Shown piece after piece: positions 1 through 6,575 of a stretch of DNA of 9,089 nucleotides. The first letter of the stretch is position 1; every line of letters begins with the position of its first letter. The position numbers and the translations under genes are program-made. Origin of the DNA: an uncultured Limnohabitans sp. (lineage in GTDB: Bacteria; Pseudomonadota; Gammaproteobacteria; Burkholderiales; Burkholderiaceae_C); NCBI RefSeq assembly GCF_937889215.1, contig NZ_CALBEX010000354.1:1-9089 (forward strand), read 5' to 3'. Below the pieces are notes generated by a model. It did no database searches and was not told where the DNA came from. It saw nothing but the letters and a program-made list of their open reading frames with translations.

Positions 1-489
1 GAATTTTTTGCGCTGCTGGTGGGCAACCACATTTTGGGCGGCGGTGGGTTTGTTTCGCGCCTGACCGAGCAGGTGCGCGAAAAGCGCGGCCTGAGCTACA
101 GCGTGTACAGCGGTTTTGCACCGGGCATGCATGCCGGGGCCTTCACCATAGGCCTGCAAACCCGCCCCGACCAAGCCGCGCAAGCCGTGGCAGTGGCACA
201 AGAAGTGGTGCAAAACTTTGTGCGCCAAGGCCCGACCGAGGCCGAGCTGCAAGCGGCCAAATCCAACCTGGTGGGCGGCTTTGCACTGCGCATTGACAGC
301 AACCGCAAGCTGCTGGGCAATGTGGCCAACATCGCCTGGAACCGCTTGCCGCTGGATTACCTGAACACCTGGACGCGGCAAATCGAGCGCGTCAGCGCCG
401 CAGATGTGCAGCGCGCCATGGCCCGGGTGTTGCAGCTCGAGCGCATGGTGACGGTGGTGGTGGGGGCCAACACTGAAGGACAAAGATAA
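1..489 (+). CDS. M16 family peptidase or peptidase-like subunit, C-terminal part (5' end outside window)
   Basis: The reading frame is open from base 1 to the TAA at 487-489, giving 162 visible residues of a protein that begins upstream. The visible part matches the C-terminal domain of M16B peptidases (pitrilysin / processing-peptidase family): a glycine-rich segment LGGGGFVSRL at visible residues 12-21, then VREKRGLSYSVYS at 25-37. The end of the domain has the pattern of a helix (TEAELQAAKSNLVGGF) followed by a VVVGA strand. The HxxEH zinc motif lies in the N-terminal domain, which is not in the window, so I cannot say whether this protein is catalytic. In Burkholderiales M16 genes often occur as a tandem pair upstream of rsmD, the second lacking the zinc site and acting as the partner subunit; this copy occupies that second position. 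That role is inference from position. rsmD starts 39 bp downstream with no terminator visible, so they are probably co-transcribed. Confidence 0.88.
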   Translation, partial: EFFALLVGNHILGGGGFVSRLTEQVREKRGLSYSVYSGFAPGMHAGAFTIGLQTRPDQAAQAVAVAQEVVQNFVRQGPTEAELQAAKSNLVGGFALRIDSNRKLLGNVANIAWNRLPLDYLNTWTRQIERVSAADVQRAMARVLQLERMVTVVVGANTEGQR

Positions 490-528
490 CCAGGCTTTCA
501 AGGCTTTGGACCTTTACACTCGGAGGCT

Positions 529-1266
529 ATGTCTTCAGCTTCCTCCAAACGCCCAGCCCTGAGCGGCGCAGCCCGCCATGCCGCGGCCAAAAAGCCCAAA
601 ACCCCTGTGCCCAAAGGCCCGTCCTCGCACGAAATTCGAATCATCGGCGGCCAGTGGCGACGCACGCGCCTGAAGGTGCTGGACAAGCCGGGCCTGCGGC
701 CCACGCCCGACCGGGTGCGCGAAACGCTGTTCAACTGGCTGGGCCAGGACCTGAGCGGTTGGCGCTGTGTGGACGCGTTTGCCGGCACCGGTGTGCTGGG
801 CCTGGAAGCCGCATCGCGCGGTGCAGCCCATGTGCTGATGGTCGAGCAAGATGCCGTGTTGGTGCGTGATTTGCAAGACAACGCCACCCGCCTGAAAGCC
901 AGCATGGTCAGCGTGCAGCGCGGCGACGGCGTGGCCGCCTTGCTGCGTTTGCCCTCGGGCAGTGTGGATGTGGTCTTCATCGACCCGCCCTTTGACGGCC
1001 CCTGGTTTGAGCCGGCCCTGAAAGCCGCCACCCGTGCCGTGCCCGTGGGGGGCTGGATTTACCTGGAAGCGCCTGTGGCCTGGCCTGGCGAGGCGCTGGG
1101 GGTTTTGGGCCTGCAGTGCGAGCGCCACCTCAAAGCCGGTGCCGTGCATGCGCATTTGCTCAAGCGGGTCAGTCTGGAGGCCTTGCCTTTGCCCGCACCA
1201 CTTGGCACCGATGCCGCAATGCCATCCGCCAGCAACACTTTCGCCAATGAAGGAGAAGCCGCATGA
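529..1266 (+). CDS. rsmD: 16S rRNA (guanine(966)-N(2))-methyltransferase RsmD
   Basis: RsmD transfers a methyl group from S-adenosylmethionine to N2 of G966 in 16S rRNA on the assembling 30S particle in the cytoplasm. The 245-residue product carries the family opening IRIIGGQWRRTRL (36-48), the segment RPTPDRVRETLFNWL (57-71), the SAM-binding motif VDAFAGTG (81-88) and the catalytic motif IDPPF (151-155), an N2-methyltransferase [DN]PP[YF] motif. The core is about 185 residues, close to the usual size of about 200. The rest is a lysine/alanine/proline-rich N-terminal tail (1-34) and a short C-terminal tail. ATG 529 is the only start after the in-frame stop at 487-489 that gives the whole protein. 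A GGAGG at 522-526 supports it, although only 2 nt separate it from the ATG. The 3' end overlaps coaD by 4 nt (ATGA), suggesting translational coupling. The rsmD-coaD pair is common in proteobacteria. Confidence 0.95.
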   Translation: MSSASSKRPALSGAARHAAAKKPKTPVPKGPSSHEIRIIGGQWRRTRLKVLDKPGLRPTPDRVRETLFNWLGQDLSGWRCVDAFAGTGVLGLEAASRGAAHVLMVEQDAVLVRDLQDNATRLKASMVSVQRGDGVAALLRLPSGSVDVVFIDPPFDGPWFEPALKAATRAVPVGGWIYLEAPVAWPGEALGVLGLQCERHLKAGAVHAHLLKRVSLEALPLPAPLGTDAAMPSASNTFANEGEAA

Positions 1267-1769
1267 GCCCATCTGAAAACCAGGGCGTGACCGCTGTTTA
1301 TTCCGGCACCTTTGATCCGCTCACGCTGGGCCACGAAGACGCGATCCGCCGTGCTGCCCACATGTTTGACCAGGTCATCATCGCGGTGGCCCGGGCGCAC
1401 CACAAGAGCACCATGTTCAGCCTGGACGAACGGCTGGCACTGGCGCAAGCCGCGCTGGCCGATTGCCCGAACGTGAAAGCTTTGCCCTTTGACGGTTTGA
1501 TCGTTGAATTTGCGCGCTCACACAACGCGCAGGTGATCGTGCGCGGCCTGCGTTCGGTGACCGACTACGACTACGAAACCCAGATGTCGGGCATGAACCG
1601 CCACCTGGCTCCCGAATTGGACACCGTGTTTTTGCACACCAGCGCCCATGTGCAGCACATCAGCAGCACCTTGGTGCGTGAAATCGCCAAGCTCGGTGGC
1701 GATGTCTCGGGCCTGGTGCCCGCGCCCGTGCTCAACGCCTTGCAGGCCAAGGTTGCGACCAAGCATTGA
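1263..1769 (+). CDS. coaD: Pantetheine-phosphate adenylyltransferase CoaD
   Basis: CoaD (PPAT) transfers AMP from ATP to 4'-phosphopantetheine, making dephospho-CoA, the fourth of five steps from pantothenate to coenzyme A, in the cytoplasm. The product is 168 residues, the usual size for bacterial CoaD (about 160). It is a nucleotidyltransferase of the HxGH class: YSGTFDPLTLGHEDAI (13-28) carries the T/HxGH-type signature (GTFDPxTxGH). IVRGLRSVTDYDYE (92-105) is the strongly conserved substrate-binding loop, and ISSTLVREIAKLGGDVSGLVP (133-153) holds the C-terminal ISSTxVRE signature. ATG 1263 overlaps the rsmD stop (ATGA) and is preceded by AGGAG at 1251-1255 with 7-nt spacing, which fixes the start. 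In many relatives a small YfhL-type ferredoxin gene follows coaD; here coaD ends facing recJ with no such gene. Confidence 0.97.
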   Translation: MSPSENQGVTAVYSGTFDPLTLGHEDAIRRAAHMFDQVIIAVARAHHKSTMFSLDERLALAQAALADCPNVKALPFDGLIVEFARSHNAQVIVRGLRSVTDYDYETQMSGMNRHLAPELDTVFLHTSAHVQHISSTLVREIAKLGGDVSGLVPAPVLNALQAKVATKH

Positions 1770-1810
1770 AAACCATGCGGTCCGCGTTGGCCCGACAGGT
1801 TATTGGATTT

Positions 1811-1841
1811 TGTAGGTCGGTGCCTTCAGGTCCGACATGCA
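1811..1841. repeat. REP-like hairpin in the convergent coaD/recJ gap
   Basis: The arms are TGTAGGTCGG (1811-1820) and CCGACATGCA (1832-1841) around an 11-nt loop. They form eight Watson-Crick pairs, one G-T pair and one mismatch, and the loop can add a 2-bp CC/GG step (1823-1824 with 1829-1830). The outer form TGTAGGTCGG...CCGACA resembles a dispersed palindromic element I recall from many proteobacterial intergenic regions; that resemblance is from memory, not from a search. No run of T follows on either strand, so it is not a canonical intrinsic terminator, but it sits where a bidirectional transcript end would be useful. The rest of the 94-bp gap (1770-1863) shows nothing else. Confidence 0.45.
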
Positions 1842-1863
1842 ACGGTGATGCGGGTTGAACGGC

Positions 1864-3573
1864 TCACAGCTGTGCGCCTTCCACCAAAAAGCGCACCCGC
1901 TTTTGCCCCTGCCACTCGTCGGCGTCCAGCCGATACGCCAGTTTGACCCGTGAAGGCAGCGGTTCGGTGCGGCCAAACCAGATGCCGTCCACCGGCTGGC
2001 CTTGGTGTTTCATCTTGAGCGACAGGTGTTTCTCGCCCACCAGCCGCTGCGACACGATCTCGATCTCTTCGCAAAACACGGGCGGTGCAAAGCCTTGGCC
2101 CCAAACCTCGTGGTGCAGCATGTCCACCAAATCCACACGGCGGTATTCGGCTGGTAATGGCCCATCGGTTTCCAAGCGGCGTTGCAGCGTGGCGGCGTCC
2201 AGCCATTCCAGGGCCACTTGGTTCAGGGTTTCCTCAAACACATCGAGGTGTTCTTCGGCAATGGTGCAGCCCGCCGCCATGGCGTGGCCGCCAAAGCGCA
2301 GCAGAACGCCGGGGGCGCGCTTGGCCACCAGATCGAGCGCGTCGCGCAAATGAAAGCCCGCAATCGAGCGGCCTGAGCCTTTGAGTTCGTGCTCTTTGCC
2401 CGGGGCACTGCTGGCCGCGAAAACAAAGGTGGGGCGGTGCAGTTTGTCCTTGATGCGCGAGGCCACGATGCCCACCACACCTTCGTGAAAATCCGGGTCG
2501 AACACACAAATGGCGGGCGGCGGCTCGTCGCCTTCGTCAAACAGCGACTCGGCCATATCCATGGCCATCTCGCGCATGTCGCCCTCGATCACGCGGCGTT
2601 CACGGTTGATCGCGTCCAGCTGTTTGGCCAGTTCATCGGCGCGGCCTGCGTCGTCGGTCAGCAGGCACTCGATGCCGAGAGTCATGTCGGCCAGGCGGCC
2701 TGCGGCGTTGATGCGCGGGCCCAGGGCAAAGCCAAAATCAAAGGTCGTGGCCTTGGCGGTTTCGCGACTGGCAGCGCGCATGAGCGCGGACATGCCGCGG
2801 GGCAATGCACCTGCCCTTACCCGGCGCAGGCCTTGCGCCACCAGGCGGCGGTTGTTGGCGTCGAGCTTGACCACATCGGCCACGGTGCCCAAAGCCACCA
2901 GAGGCAGCAGGGCGTCGAGGCGCGGCTGGTTGCTGGCGTCGAACACCCCACGCTGGCGCAGCTCGGCGCGCAGGGCCAGCAGCACGTAAAACATCACGCC
3001 CACACCGGCGATGGACTTGCTGGTGAAGCCGCAGCCGGGCTGGTTGGGGTTGACGATGACTTCTGCCGTGGGCAATTCGCTGCCAGGCAAATGGTGGTCG
3101 GTCACCAGCACCTGCAGGCCCAGCGCTTGCGCAGCCTGCACGCCCGCCACGCTGGCGATGCCGTTGTCCACGGTGATCAAGACATCCGCGCCTTGTTGGT
3201 GCACACGCTCTGCAATGGGGGGCGTGAGGCCGTAGCCGTCCACCACCCGGTCGGGCACAAGGTAACTCACGTTCTGCGCGCCCAGCATGCGCAGGCCGCG
3301 CACGCCCACGGCGCAGGCGGTCGCCCCATCGCAGTCGTAATCGGCCACGATGCACAGGCGCTTGTTGTGCGCGATGGCGTTGGCCAGCAGCTGGGCGGCT
3401 TCCGTGGTGCCCAACATGCCGGCCGGGGGCAGCAACAGGTTCAGCGCGTCGTCGAGTTCGTCTTTGGACAGCACGCCGCGGGCCGCATACAGGCGGGCCA
3501 GCAGAGGGTGGATGCCTGCTTGTTCCAGCGCCCAGGCGCTGCGGGGGGGCACATCTCGGGTGAGCAAATTCAT
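1864..3573 (-). CDS. recJ: Single-stranded-DNA-specific 5'-3' exonuclease RecJ
   Basis: RecJ degrades single-stranded DNA 5' to 3', working in RecFOR recombination, in mismatch-repair strand excision and in removal of 5'-deoxyribose-phosphate during base-excision repair. The 569-residue product has the usual RecJ length and the full set of DHH-superfamily motifs: ADYDCDG (77-83), TVDNG (134-138), the name-giving DHH in VTDHHLPG (157-164) and GTVADVV (229-235). The DHHA1 domain shows GSGRSIAGFHL (399-409) and RFGGHAMAAG (426-435). Residues from about 460 to the end fit the C-terminal OB-like domain (e.g. WGQGFAPPVF at 491-500). All metal-binding acidic and histidine residues I can identify are present, so it should be active. 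ATG is at 3571-3573. Only a weak GAAG-type site precedes it, and the upstream conserved gene stops 18 bp away, so the two are probably one transcript. It converges on coaD. Confidence 0.97.
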   Translation of the reverse strand: MNLLTRDVPPRSAWALEQAGIHPLLARLYAARGVLSKDELDDALNLLLPPAGMLGTTEAAQLLANAIAHNKRLCIVADYDCDGATACAVGVRGLRMLGAQNVSYLVPDRVVDGYGLTPPIAERVHQQGADVLITVDNGIASVAGVQAAQALGLQVLVTDHHLPGSELPTAEVIVNPNQPGCGFTSKSIAGVGVMFYVLLALRAELRQRGVFDASNQPRLDALLPLVALGTVADVVKLDANNRRLVAQGLRRVRAGALPRGMSALMRAASRETAKATTFDFGFALGPRINAAGRLADMTLGIECLLTDDAGRADELAKQLDAINRERRVIEGDMREMAMDMAESLFDEGDEPPPAICVFDPDFHEGVVGIVASRIKDKLHRPTFVFAASSAPGKEHELKGSGRSIAGFHLRDALDLVAKRAPGVLLRFGGHAMAAGCTIAEEHLDVFEETLNQVALEWLDAATLQRRLETDGPLPAEYRRVDLVDMLHHEVWGQGFAPPVFCEEIEIVSQRLVGEKHLSLKMKHQGQPVDGIWFGRTEPLPSRVKLAYRLDADEWQGQKRVRFLVEGAQL

Positions 3574-3591
3574 GGTGTCTTCAGGGAGTGG

Positions 3592-4551
3592 TCAGGCTGT
3601 GATGAGGGCTTGGAGTACCGCAGCTGGGGAAGCTTTGTTGAACAGCCGGGTGATTTTTTGGTGCCAAGCGGCAGGCGCAGCGGTGTAGGTGTGGGCCGCG
3701 TGTTCGCTGCACAGGCTGAGCGTGCCTTGCCCCGTGGCTTTGAGGTGCGCCAACAAATCGGCCACGGCCGTGGCATCGAGCTGCTGCCAAGTTTGCTGCC
3801 AAGCCTGCACATTGCCATGCAAAGCGCTGGCCCGCAAGGCATCTGACACGGTCACTGTCTCAGTCATGGGCGGTGCAGAGGCCGGTGTGATCGGATGCAG
3901 CGTGCCCGCGCCGTGCAGCCAAAACGCGTTGACGGTGTGCTGCCTGCGGGCGTCGCGGGCGTCGTTGACCGGGTGGTTGTAGAGCAGCATCTGCATCTCG
4001 CTTTGCAGGCGCTGCAGGGGTCGGGCAGCGGGGTGCTGGGGCATCCAGTCTTTCACGTTCTGGCCAATCACCCGGTCGAGTGAGGGCGTGGGCAGGTCGG
4101 CCAGCAGCGCCCCTTGGACGTGCCAGCGCAAGGCGCTGTGCCAGGTCACTTGCAGGCCGTCTTCTTGCAAAAACGGTTGCATGGCTTGCAAAAGCTGCTG
4201 CGATTCTTCGTCGCTCAAGCGCAAATGCGCGGGGTCTGCCATCACCACCTGGTCCATGCCGATTTGCCAATGGCAGGGCGTCATCCAGGCTTGGGGCGTG
4301 GCACTGGCTTGGCCTTGTTGCGCCCGTTGCCAGGCGGCCCAGGGCAGGGTGGGGGCGTCAAGTGGCCAGCCCAGCGTCTGGGCTTGAAGGCGTTCGTGCG
4401 GCATGTGCAGCGCTGTGGGGCCGGGGTCTTGCAGCACCTGCTGGCGCTGCAGCAGGGTCAGCAAGGTTTGCAAATGGGGAAGTTGCAAGCCAGCCCAAAC
4501 TTCGGGGCCGTTCAGGGCATGGCTGGCCGCATAGGGAATGATCAGGTGCAT
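3592..4551 (-). CDS. Conserved Burkholderiales protein of unknown function (COG4255-like; sometimes labelled RpfE-type regulator or phosphoglycerate-mutase-like)
   Basis: The 319-residue product begins MHLIIPYAAS and has recognisable conserved blocks: LQLPHLQTLL (22-31), LGWPLD...LPWAAW (60-74), TPCHWQIGMDQVVM (91-104), LSDEESQQLL (112-121), PSLDRVIGQNVKDWMP (156-171), LQSEMQMLLYNHPVNDARDARR (182-203) and VNAFWLHGAG (207-216). I know this combination from a family found next to recJ and lolCD in Burkholderiales, annotated inconsistently as regulatory protein RpfE type or as cofactor-independent phosphoglycerate mutase. I see no signal peptide, membrane segment or DNA-binding helix-turn-helix. 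Conserved His, Asp and Asn residues (HW, GMD, NHPVND, HGAG) suggest an enzyme or ligand-binding fold, which is inference. ATG 4549-4551 is preferred over an upstream in-frame ATG at 4618-4620 because the family starts MH(I/L)(I/L)(L/I)PFA and the longer form would run into lolC. No Shine-Dalgarno is visible. It probably shares a transcript with recJ. Confidence 0.85.
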   Translation of the reverse strand: MHLIIPYAASHALNGPEVWAGLQLPHLQTLLTLLQRQQVLQDPGPTALHMPHERLQAQTLGWPLDAPTLPWAAWQRAQQGQASATPQAWMTPCHWQIGMDQVVMADPAHLRLSDEESQQLLQAMQPFLQEDGLQVTWHSALRWHVQGALLADLPTPSLDRVIGQNVKDWMPQHPAARPLQRLQSEMQMLLYNHPVNDARDARRQHTVNAFWLHGAGTLHPITPASAPPMTETVTVSDALRASALHGNVQAWQQTWQQLDATAVADLLAHLKATGQGTLSLCSEHAAHTYTAAPAAWHQKITRLFNKASPAAVLQALITA

Positions 4552-4600
4552 GGGCGGTGATTGTGGCAGCTGCCGAGGTCGCACTGCACAATACGGGCCT
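4552..4600. promoter_or_regulatory. Divergent intergenic region with symmetric CACAAT boxes, candidate overlapping promoters
   Basis: Only 49 bp separate the two divergent start codons (4551 minus, 4601 plus). CACAAT occurs at 4587-4592 on the plus strand and at 4565-4560 on the minus strand, each exactly 8 nt before its ATG. The two form an inverted repeat that continues imperfectly inward: arms 4560-4573 and 4581-4592, outer 6 bp perfect, then CAG and TGC shared with single-nucleotide offsets. CACAAT matches four of six bases of the -10 consensus TATAAT, and the minus copy has a TGn extension (TGC before CACAAT). If these are -10 boxes, transcripts would start at or next to the ATGs and be leaderless, consistent with the lack of a Shine-Dalgarno on either side. 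No good -35 box is visible. A regulator-binding dyad is the alternative. Confidence 0.35.
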
Positions 4601-5869
4601 ATGTCTTTTTTCAAAAACATCCCCTACGAGCTGGTGCTGGGCTGGCGCTACACGCGTGCAGGCCGCGCCACCCGGCGAAACGGCTTCATTTCCTTCATTT
4701 CGGGGGTGTCCATGATGGGCATTGGCCTGGGCGTGGCGGCGCTCATCATCGTGCTGAGCGTGATGAATGGCTTCCAAAAAGAGGTGCGTGACCGCATGCT
4801 GGGCGTGGTCTCGCACATCGAGGTCTATGCCGCCGATGGCGCTGCCGTGGCCGATTTGCCCGCCTTATTGGCCCGACTGAAGGCCAACCCGCAGGTGCTG
4901 GGCGCGGCACCTTTCATCACCGCACAAGCCCTGTTGGCGCGGGGCGAGGACATGAAGGGCGTGCTGGTGCGCGGCATCGACCCGGCGCTGGAGCCCGAGG
5001 TCAGCGATTTGTCGAACGACACGCAAGCCGGGGTGCTGCAGCGTCTGCTGCCGGGCGAGTTCAACCTGGTGCTGGGCCGCGATCTGGCCAATAACCTGTA
5101 CCTGCAAAGCGGCGACCCGGTGACGCTGGTGTCGCCGTCTGGCCAAGTCACCCCTGCGGGTGTGGTGCCGCGCATGAAGCAAATGGGCGTGGTGGGCACG
5201 TTTTCGTCAGGGCACTATGAATACGACTCGGCGCTGGCGCTGATGCACGTCGAAGACGCAGCCCGCATGTTCCGGTTGGAAGGCCCAAGCGGCGTGCGCC
5301 TGAAGCTGCGCGATTTGCACCAAGCGCGGGATGTGGCGCGGGACCTGCAACTGGACTTGGGCCCGCAGTTTTTTGTGCGCGACTGGACGCAGCAGAACAA
5401 AACTTGGTTTGCCGCCGTGCAGGTCGAAAAAACCATGATGTTCATCATCCTCACGCTCATCGTGGCGGTAGCGGCCTTCAATTTGGTCAGCACCTTGGTG
5501 ATGACGGTGACCGACAAACGCGCCGACATTGCGATCTTGCGCACGCTGGGGGCCAGCCCGCGCAGCATCATGGGCATTTTTGTGGTGCAGGGCGCCACGG
5601 TGGGTGTGATCGGCACGATGAGCGGCTTGGGGTTTGGCCTGCTGGTGGCTTTCAACATCGATGTGATCGTGCCTGCGCTGGAATCTCTGTTCAATGCCAG
5701 CTTTTTGCCGCGTGACATTTACCTGATCAGCCGCATGCCCAGCGAGCCCTTGGCCAGCGACATCCTGCCCGTTGCCATCATTTCTTTGGTCTTGGCTTTC
5801 GTGGCTACGCTTTACCCCAGCTGGCGCGCCAGCCAGGTCAACCCGGCGGAGGCGCTGCGTTATGAATGA
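4601..5869 (+). CDS. lolC: Lipoprotein-releasing ABC transporter permease LolC (LolC/E/F family)
   Basis: This is the inner-membrane permease of the Lol system, which extracts outer-membrane-destined lipoproteins from the inner membrane and hands them to the periplasmic carrier LolA. The 422-residue product starts with the family block [15 protein letters not shown] (7-21) and [33 protein letters not shown] (27-59), which includes TM1. A periplasmic domain of about 220 residues follows, then three membrane segments at roughly 279-302, 328-352 and 386-405. [23 protein letters not shown] (305-327) is the typical cytoplasmic coupling region of MacB/LolC permeases, and the protein ends [18 protein letters not shown] (405-422). 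ATG 4601 is chosen because the family begins just before the PYE block; an upstream in-frame ATG at 4538 would overlap the divergent gene. There is no visible Shine-Dalgarno. Only one permease gene is present before lolD, so the transporter may be a homodimer (LolF-like) unless a second paralogue lies elsewhere. Confidence 0.95.
   Translation: MSFFKNIPYELVLGWRYTRAGRATRRNGFISFISGVSMMGIGLGVAALIIVLSVMNGFQKEVRDRMLGVVSHIEVYAADGAAVADLPALLARLKANPQVLGAAPFITAQALLARGEDMKGVLVRGIDPALEPEVSDLSNDTQAGVLQRLLPGEFNLVLGRDLANNLYLQSGDPVTLVSPSGQVTPAGVVPRMKQMGVVGTFSSGHYEYDSALALMHVEDAARMFRLEGPSGVRLKLRDLHQARDVARDLQLDLGPQFFVRDWTQQNKTWFAAVQVEKTMMFIILTLIVAVAAFNLVSTLVMTVTDKRADIAILRTLGASPRSIMGIFVVQGATVGVIGTMSGLGFGLLVAFNIDVIVPALESLFNASFLPRDIYLISRMPSEPLASDILPVAIISLVLAFVATLYPSWRASQVNPAEALRYE
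5848..5852 (+). promoter_or_regulatory. Ribosome binding site of lolD inside the lolC 3' end
   Basis: GGAGG lies 9 nt before the ATG at 5862. It decides the lolD start: upstream in-frame candidates would extend lolD far into lolC without any family similarity. Confidence 0.75.
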
Positions 5870-6560
5870 CACCCAAAACGTGGGCACTGTGCTGCAGGCC
5901 CAGGGCCTGACCAAGCGCTTCACCGAAGGGCGCTTGGATGTGACCGTGCTGCAAGGCGTGGACCTGACCGTGCACGCGGGTGAGACACTGGCCATCGTGG
6001 GCGCTTCGGGCTCGGGCAAGAGCACCTTGCTCCATTTACTCGGCGGGCTCGATGCCCCAACGCAAGGCTCGGTGCAGCTCAAGGGCCAGTTGTTGTCTGC
6101 CCTGAGCGCTGCCGAGCAAGGCCAGTGGCGCAACCGCTACCTGGGTTTTGTCTACCAGTTTCACCATTTGCTGCCCGAGTTCAGTGCACTGGACAACGTG
6201 GCCATGCCGCTGTGGATTCGCCGCCAAGACCGCGCCGAAGCCGCCGCTGTGGCCACGCAGTGGCTGCAACGCGTGGGCCTGGGCGAGCGCCTGCACCACC
6301 GGCCTGCCGAGTTGTCGGGCGGTGAGCGCCAGCGTGTGGCCTTGGCCCGAGCCTTGGTGAACGACCCGGCCTGTGTGTTGGCCGACGAGCCCACGGGCAA
6401 CTTGGACCGCGAAACCGCCGACGGCGTGTTTGCCATGATGCTGCAATTGGCCCGCGAACGCGGCACTGCCTTTGTGGTCGTCACGCATGACCAGGCCTTG
6501 GCCGCGCGTTGTGACCGGCAGCTGCATTTGGTCAAGGGCGTGTTGCAAGCGCCTGTTTGA
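5862..6560 (+). CDS. lolD: Lipoprotein-releasing ABC transporter ATP-binding protein LolD
   Basis: LolD is the ATPase of the LolCD(E) complex and powers lipoprotein release to LolA from the cytoplasmic face of the inner membrane. The 232-residue product has the normal LolD length and all ABC motifs: Walker [10 protein letters not shown] (47-55), Q-loop [20 protein letters not shown] (97-116, Gln99), signature [15 protein letters not shown] (151-165), Walker [13 protein letters not shown] (171-182, catalytic Glu176) and H-loop THD (His209). The [14 protein letters not shown] stretch is typical of LolD within the LolD/MacB subfamily. The start at 5862 overlaps the lolC stop by 8 nt and has a proper GGAGG site inside lolC, so the two are translationally linked. 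The next gene starts 15 nt after the TGA. Confidence 0.96.
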   Translation: MNDTQNVGTVLQAQGLTKRFTEGRLDVTVLQGVDLTVHAGETLAIVGASGSGKSTLLHLLGGLDAPTQGSVQLKGQLLSALSAAEQGQWRNRYLGFVYQFHHLLPEFSALDNVAMPLWIRRQDRAEAAAVATQWLQRVGLGERLHHRPAELSGGERQRVALARALVNDPACVLADEPTGNLDRETADGVFAMMLQLARERGTAFVVVTHDQALAARCDRQLHLVKGVLQAPV

Positions 6561-6575
6561 CTGGTTTGACGCGCC

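Noticed and set aside
535..1272. 245-codon open frame on the - strand
   Set aside because: It is antisense to rsmD, whose motifs are complete. The translation is His/Gln/Gly-rich with no recognisable domain.
1865..1874. Perfect palindrome CACAGCTGTG at the recJ 3' end
   Set aside because: It is only 10 bp, overlaps the recJ stop codon, has no T run, and is easily produced by chance.
2389..3846. 485-codon open frame on the + strand
   Set aside because: It lies antisense to recJ and the end of the adjacent conserved gene. Its His/Gln/Ala/Gly-rich composition shows no family motif, as expected for a shadow frame in GC-rich DNA, and the opposite strand carries complete RecJ motifs.
4538..4600. 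Upstream in-frame ATG for lolC (4538)
   Set aside because: It would add 21 residues unlike the family N terminus and overlap the divergent gene's coding region. The conserved start block begins just after ATG 4601.
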